Positions 60,127-64,000 of a stretch of 64,000 nt of DNA are shown here, one piece after another. Every line of letters begins with the position of its first letter. The stretch's first letter is position 1. Origin of the DNA: Bacillus sp. USDA818B3_A (lineage in GTDB: Bacteria > Bacillota > Bacilli > Bacillales > Cytobacillaceae); contig NZ_JAABNN010000006.1 of assembly GCF_009928415.1 (NCBI RefSeq), positions 201,551 through 265,550 of the forward strand. The letters run 5' to 3'. The notes under the pieces were generated by a model. It worked only from the letters and a program-made list of their open reading frames with translations. It was not told the DNA's origin and made no database searches. A program made the position numbers and the translations under genes.

Positions 60127-60759
60127 TTAGCTATGTATTGAATTCATTAACTGGAAGTAGTATTCAGATTTATGTGTCTTATTTAGGTTATACCAGGAAT
60201 GTAATGTATCTTGTGCAAATACATCTAATTTTTTCAGTACTTCCATCGCAAATTCCAGAGGAGCTATTCCTGATGCAGTAACTAAATTGGCATCAGATAC
60301 CGCAGATCCCAACTCATAGAACTTTTCTCCTTTATAGTTAGGACATACCATTTTAGTATATTCTAAATTATTACTTGTATGCTTTCTAGTATCTAAGTAT
60401 CCCATATTCGCCAGGGCCTCAGTTGCACCACAAATTGCAGCAACAATAGTGCCAAGCTTTAAAGCTTGGCCAATTCTTTCCAAGATAGATTGATGAATTT
60501 CTTCACTCCAAGTAGTCCCTCCTGGTAAAATTAAAAGATCTTTACTCTCAAGAGTACATTCATCAAGGGATATATCTGGTTTTACGCTCAGTCCTCCCAT
60601 AGTAGTAATTATTTCTTTATTAGCTCCTACTGTAATTACTTTTAAAGGTGCTAAATCCTTTTTGAAATATCTTCCTGAATTTAGTTCAGCAATTAAATAT
60701 CCACATTCCCAGTCCGACATTGTATTAAATACATATAGAAAAACTTTTTTTGTTTGCAT
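60127..60759 (-). CDS. DJ-1/PfpI family protein
   Basis: 210 residues from ATG 60759, nine bases after GGAG. The Rossmann-like fold ends in the nucleophile elbow: Cys110 in IVAAICGATEALANMG, followed by a Glu-containing loop earlier (LPGGTTWSEEIH). These proteins are stress-related hydrolases, glyoxalase III-like enzymes or amidotransferase-like factors. Residues after 150 (GSAVSDANLVTASGIAPLEFAMEVLKKL) match the family end. It is adjacent to, and on the same strand as, a WYL regulator gene with a terminator between them. Confidence 0.85.
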   Translation of the reverse strand: MQTKKVFLYVFNTMSDWECGYLIAELNSGRYFKKDLAPLKVITVGANKEIITTMGGLSVKPDISLDECTLESKDLLILPGGTTWSEEIHQSILERIGQALKLGTIVAAICGATEALANMGYLDTRKHTSNNLEYTKMVCPNYKGEKFYELGSAVSDANLVTASGIAPLEFAMEVLKKLDVFAQDTLHSWYNLNKTHKSEYYFQLMNSIHS

Positions 60760-60801
60760 CCAATAACACTCCAATCACAATTGATATAGCTATTATAATA
60801 A

Positions 60802-60832
60802 AACTTCCCTGACAGTTAGCGTCAGGGAAGTT
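60802..60832 (-). terminator. Terminator after the WYL-regulator gene
   Basis: AACTTCCCTGAC (60802-60813) pairs perfectly with GTCAGGGAAGTT (60821-60832). On the minus strand TTTATTATAAT follows. Confidence 0.85.
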
Positions 60833-60833
60833 A

Positions 60834-61796
60834 TCATACTTGATGAAATTTTATTAATTCCGACAGAACTTCAATAAGTCTTTTCTTAAGACTTATTGGC
60901 TCTATAACTTTAATAGATTTATTGTACGGTAAAAGTAAATAAGGTACATATGTATGTAACATATCTTTTTCAAGAAGAAAAACTGCTTGATTTGAAGTCC
61001 GTTCTTGTAAATAATGTCCTAAAAACCAATGTTGGCAAATATCAGCCAATACACTTTTATCCCCATTAATAACCAAAGAAATAATCCCTTCCATATCTTC
61101 TATAGTGGGAAGAAGACTTTTTAGAAAAAAGTCACGTGCTGAAAAATTTTCTGGCCGGTTAAACTTATTTTCAGTTAGCATTAGACTTTCAATTCGATCT
61201 ACTCTAAAACTACGGATATCATTCCTAAGTTGACAAAATCCAATCACATACCACTTATTATTCCAAAAGATAATTCTGTACGGATCTACCAATCTATAAT
61301 TTAATTGCTTTTCGCCACTTTTATGGTAAAAAATTTTTACTGAGTACCCGTCAGCAACGGCCCGCTCCAACTCCTTCAAAAAAGGTTCCATAGAGAGTGA
61401 ACTTAATCGACTTATTACTTCAAGAATAGTTAAATGTTGGTTTATCTTTGTTTCCTGCTCTTGATTTGAGTATTTACTTAGTTTTGAAATGGCCCTATTT
61501 AGTGCTTCACCTCCATAATATCCGGCTTCTTCTGCAAAAACGGCAGCGTGAAATAGTGAAGTCTGCTCCTCAAAATCAAAAAAAAGAGGAGCCTCAATAA
61601 AATTGTTCAATAAAGTGTATCCACCGTTATGTCCTGGTTCTGAAATTATAGGTACGCCACTTGTTGAAATTGTATCAATATAACGATACACAGTCCTTAT
61701 ATTCATCTCTAACTTTTCTGAAATTTGTTTTGCAGTAATTTTTTCACCTGAACGAAGCATCCATAGAATTGCTAACATATTGTCAATTTTAGGCAT
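60834..61796 (-). CDS. YafY-type WYL-domain transcriptional regulator
   Basis: 320 residues. An N-terminal winged helix (MLAILWMLRSGEKITAKQISEKLEMNIRTVYRYIDTISTSGVPI) is followed by a WYL domain: VKIFYHKSGEKQLNYRLVDPYRIIFWNNKWYVIGFCQLRNDIRSFRVDRIESL (about 155-205). The C-terminal WCX extension (residues 220-320) completes the layout. WYL domains bind nucleic acid or nucleotide-like ligands and regulate DNA damage or phage defence genes. The PfpI-like gene beside it is the obvious candidate target. AGGAGGTG precedes the start. Confidence 0.9.
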   Translation of the reverse strand: MPKIDNMLAILWMLRSGEKITAKQISEKLEMNIRTVYRYIDTISTSGVPIISEPGHNGGYTLLNNFIEAPLFFDFEEQTSLFHAAVFAEEAGYYGGEALNRAISKLSKYSNQEQETKINQHLTILEVISRLSSLSMEPFLKELERAVADGYSVKIFYHKSGEKQLNYRLVDPYRIIFWNNKWYVIGFCQLRNDIRSFRVDRIESLMLTENKFNRPENFSARDFFLKSLLPTIEDMEGIISLVINGDKSVLADICQHWFLGHYLQERTSNQAVFLLEKDMLHTYVPYLLLPYNKSIKVIEPISLKKRLIEVLSELIKFHQV

Positions 61797-62221
61797 ATAA
61801 TTCCACCTCTATATGAAATTTATTTTCTAATATATATTTCCGATTTTTGGTATACCTCATCAACTGTTCCTTTCCGATAGATTTCTATAAAAATAGGATC
61901 TCATACTATATCATCTTGCCCGATAACGAACCAAAGTTTCCTTCCAATCTCCGTTATTAGAGCCAACTAGTGATTGCTCTTCAATATCCACTCTGTAACC
62001 TGATTGCTCATTTCTCTAGTTGTGAATTTGCAAAGTTGGTAAAACCATTGTATCCAATGGAAATCTCTCTTTTTATTAATTAGTCTAACAACTAATTACA
62101 ATTCATTCATAAGGTCCTCTTACACAGTTTGCACCTATCCAGAAAAGGAAAACTTGTTTAACTATCCTATATGTTAGTAGAACAACAAAATGCCACAGTG
62201 GTCCTCTTCATTTATAACGAT
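61797..62221. other. Gene-free stretch with a possible coding remnant
   Basis: A minus-strand frame (61911-62015) without a start reads RNEQSGYRVDIEEQSLVGSN, NGDWKETLVRYRAR, which looks like the tail of some protein but was not identified. A CCATTGGATACAATGG palindrome lies near 62050-62065. No intact gene was found. Confidence 0.4.
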
Positions 62222-62497
62222 TTAGATTATTTTATTAATGAATAACCATCGCTTAAACTGCTGTACTCCACTTTCATAATCAGCTTCTTTATTGTCGATG
62301 GAAAATATTCTGGTTCCATATGGTTGTAAAGTCAATTCGTTTTCTGGCGTAATATTATTAATCCCATACCCTTTAAAATCAAAGAATACATCCCTTACAT
62401 CCTCAGATTGTCTTTTAAAAGCTATCGACTCATAATCACAGTTATCCTCGTAATAACCTAGATGCATATGATATTTATCATCATACAAAATAGCCAT
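62222..62497 (-). CDS. Hypothetical protein or gene fragment
   Basis: 91 residues with AGAGGTG before the ATG at 62497. Acidic and aromatic: DDKYHMHLGYYEDNCDYESIAFKRQ, then FFDFKGYGINNITPENELTLQPYGTRIFSI. The last stretch faintly resembles the C-terminal beta domain of amylase-type glycosidases, but the N-terminus does not fit, so this may be a fragment or an unrelated small protein. It sits just downstream of the group II intron. Confidence 0.45.
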   Translation of the reverse strand: MAILYDDKYHMHLGYYEDNCDYESIAFKRQSEDVRDVFFDFKGYGINNITPENELTLQPYGTRIFSIDNKEADYESGVQQFKRWLFINKII

Positions 62498-62585
62498 TTA
62501 GCACCTCTTTTGATCAGCAGTTAAATTAACAATTCGGCAGATCGGATTAGTAATCCTTCTTCAAGTAGCCTGCCTCGTTACTTTA

Positions 62586-62682
62586 ATAGCAATAGGTAAG
62601 ACTTTGATGTTATCTCCATCTTTTCCCCTGCTCCACACCCAACGTGCGACTTTCAATGCATTAGGCGTTCCATCTTATTCTT
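62586..62682 (-). ncRNA. Group II intron 3' end (domain V/VI-like)
   Basis: On the minus strand, GGAACGCCTAATGCATTGAA then AGTCGCACGTTGGGTGTGG (62671-62633) has the layout of domain V, with ACGCC pairing with GGTGT and a GAAA loop, and a CGC-type triad. GATGGAGATAACATCAAAG and CTTACCTATTGCTAT follow, like domain VI and the 3' splice site near 62586. The upper stem has mismatches, so the ribozyme may be decayed. Confidence 0.6.
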
Positions 62683-64000
62683 TTAGACTAAAGCAACTAA
62701 ATTACAAACTTTACGAAATTGGTTCAGTTTCTTCAATTGTTTTCCATCTAATTGAAGAATGTTCCTATATCGTTTAATCGTCATTTCACTTGTAGCATGG
62801 ATTAATCTATGGACATCTTTATGTACGATTACAAGATTGTTAAACTCATCTGTACCTCCCATATATCGGGGTAACTTATGATGACAGTGTACCTGGTTAG
62901 ATGTTAAAAACTCCCCTGTTACTGCACATTTGCCTAATTGCATTGAGTACCTTGAAATTCTGTTATCTACAATTTCTAAATTATCCTTACCGTAAGGTAT
63001 TTGTAACATTTTTCTAATTTCTATGGCAACCTCGGCTCTAAGATTTTGATGAAGTTTAAGCCTTCCTTCCTTTGTATAATTACATATATCTTGACTGAAG
63101 TTCATGGCATTACTTGTTTGAATATCTCCTAATGGAAATAAATATGCACCAGCAATTTTATATGTTCTAAAATTATTCTTGTGAAGTCTCTTGTATGTTT
63201 CTGATGGCTTTATAGGTTTTCCGTATTTGCCAATTGGCTTTAGACGATTATACATAGTTTTCAATAGACGATAGGCTATTTTCCCAAAATCTATATTAAT
63301 ATGAGTCGCAACCTTGAAATAATTTTTTATTCCGAGAATATAAGCATTATAATCCATAACAGTATGTGGTGTGGGCTTACTTTTGATTTCGCAAATTAAA
63401 TATCTAAGTTTTTCCTGGATTATTTTCACCTTTTTATCCATAACGTGTGTATTGGCTACGTATTTATTACGCTTGGTTACAGCTCTGAGTGAAAAACCTA
63501 GAAAATCGGATTTCCTCTTTCTAAGATTAGTAATCGCTGATTTCTCAGAGGATATATTAAGGTTTAATTGATTCTTCAAGTATCCTTTAGTAGCTTGATA
63601 GATTCTGATAGCAGCTTTATGGGAATTTGTAAAAATCTTGAAGTCATCTGCATATCTAACGATATACATTTGTTTGAGCTTCGTCTTCTTTAACGCTCTT
63701 AGCTTACTACTAGGTGTATAAGCGTGATTTGTTTTAAAACATTCCCATTGGTTAGCTATCCACCAATCTAAATCATTTAAAACAATGTTTGATAAAAGGG
63801 GGGATAGTATTCCTCCTTGCGGAGTTCCTTTAGATGGAATACCTATTCCTTTTATTGGTGCTTTGAGCATTTTTGAAACAATTGTTAATACTCTTTTGTC
63901 GCATATGCCAATACTGTACATTTGTTTTATTAATTTTGAATGGCTCACATTGTCAAAGAAACCTTGTATATCAATGTCTACTACATGATGCAACTTCACA
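62683..64000 (-). CDS. ltrA: Group II intron reverse transcriptase/maturase/HNH endonuclease, C-terminal part
   Basis: At least 438 residues, cut at the right edge, so the N-terminal RT-0 to RT-2 part is missing. Visible: VVDIDIQGFFDNVSHSKL (RT-3), GTPQGGILSPLLSNIVLNDLD (RT-4), IVRYADDFKIFTNS (the catalytic YADD), the maturase X domain around YNAYILGIKNYFKVATHIN, and at the end an HNH endonuclease: CAVTGEFLTSNQVHCHHKLP...GGTDEFNNLVIVHKDVHRLIH. No internal stop is seen. It splices its intron and drives its mobility by target-primed reverse transcription. Confidence 0.93.
   Translation of the reverse strand, partial: VKLHHVVDIDIQGFFDNVSHSKLIKQMYSIGICDKRVLTIVSKMLKAPIKGIGIPSKGTPQGGILSPLLSNIVLNDLDWWIANQWECFKTNHAYTPSSKLRALKKTKLKQMYIVRYADDFKIFTNSHKAAIRIYQATKGYLKNQLNLNISSEKSAITNLRKRKSDFLGFSLRAVTKRNKYVANTHVMDKKVKIIQEKLRYLICEIKSKPTPHTVMDYNAYILGIKNYFKVATHINIDFGKIAYRLLKTMYNRLKPIGKYGKPIKPSETYKRLHKNNFRTYKIAGAYLFPLGDIQTSNAMNFSQDICNYTKEGRLKLHQNLRAEVAIEIRKMLQIPYGKDNLEIVDNRISRYSMQLGKCAVTGEFLTSNQVHCHHKLPRYMGGTDEFNNLVIVHKDVHRLIHATSEMTIKRYRNILQLDGKQLKKLNQFRKVCNLVALV

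Larger units (their letters stand above)
62586..64000 (-). mobile_element. Group II intron, 3' part, extending beyond the window
   Basis: A reverse transcriptase-maturase gene followed by a domain V/VI-like RNA. The 5' part, including the ribozyme domains I-III, lies beyond 64000. The exon side has the unidentified 62222-62497 gene. Confidence 0.75.

Noticed and set aside
1..64000. CRISPR arrays, tRNA or rRNA genes, prophage or transposase genes
   Set aside because: No regularly spaced short repeats, no cloverleaf or conserved rRNA segments, and no structural phage or transposase frames were seen; only the group II intron is mobile.

Overview
The window looks like chromosome of an endospore-forming Bacillus sensu lato (Bacillaceae). 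It is AT-rich, has strong GGAGG-type ribosome binding sites and many TTG/GTG starts, and carries typical Bacillus families: GerA/GerC/GerB germinant receptor proteins, a YjcZ-like spore protein, DUF3231, an RsbR paralogue, YhfH, DUF2187, FixH/YtkA, CBO0543, CadC/CadA and a class D sortase. No rRNA, tRNA, CRISPR array or prophage block was seen. The naming of families is by eye and from memory; nothing was searched.

Layout. 1-8.4 kb: the start of a Bcr/CflA-like efflux protein, a PadR-HAAS pair, a YqcI/YcgG protein, a cysteine hydrolase, a ribokinase, a VOC protein, an ABC exporter pair and a FixH/YtkA lipoprotein. 8.7-13.9 kb: a MocR-type regulator next to an MFS transporter, a 157-bp tandem repeat, a phosphotransferase and a transglutaminase-like protein. 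13.9-22.5 kb: broken and very small genes, a TM2-like membrane protein, a degenerate zincin-like protein, a beta-helix repeat protein, DUF3298, DUF3231 and an RsbR paralogue. 22.7-29.9 kb: GNAT, CBO0543, VOC, a YjcZ-like protein, the cadCA metal-efflux operon, a nitronate monooxygenase and gene remnants.

30-39.7 kb: a broken GNAT gene, a cold-shock gene cassette, CBO0543, an esterase, a membrane protein, a split germinant receptor locus (gerA-gerC facing gerB) and a LysM-SPOR protein. 39.8-50.7 kb: EamA, Nudix, a papain-like protein, small membrane proteins, a formate dehydrogenase operon (catalytic subunit, DUF1641, FdhD), a second inverted copy of the cold-shock cassette and a DUF1906 glycosidase-like protein. 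51-64 kb: a MarR-controlled EmrB/EmrA-type exporter, a DUF6241-like protein, a glycosyltransferase, an Excalibur-sortase D pair, DinB, YhfH, PfpI, a WYL regulator and, at the right edge, the 3' part of a group II intron.

The most striking observation is in cadA. The long reading frame is intact over 711 codons except for one in-frame TGA, which sits exactly at the first Cys of the HMA-domain CxxC motif (GFT-TGA-AGC). A hairpin with a G-first loop lies at the distance expected for a bacterial SECIS. This makes the protein a candidate selenoprotein metal ATPase; a nonsense mutation is the alternative. Second, both cold-shock genes are followed by a conserved, convergently oriented small-RNA-like unit with its own extended -10 promoter and a terminator that has changed by compensation between copies. 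Other points of interest are a CTG-started DinB gene, an attenuator between an LPDTA substrate and its sortase, a convergent ger locus with an overlapping 43-codon reading frame, and several genes broken by single lesions.
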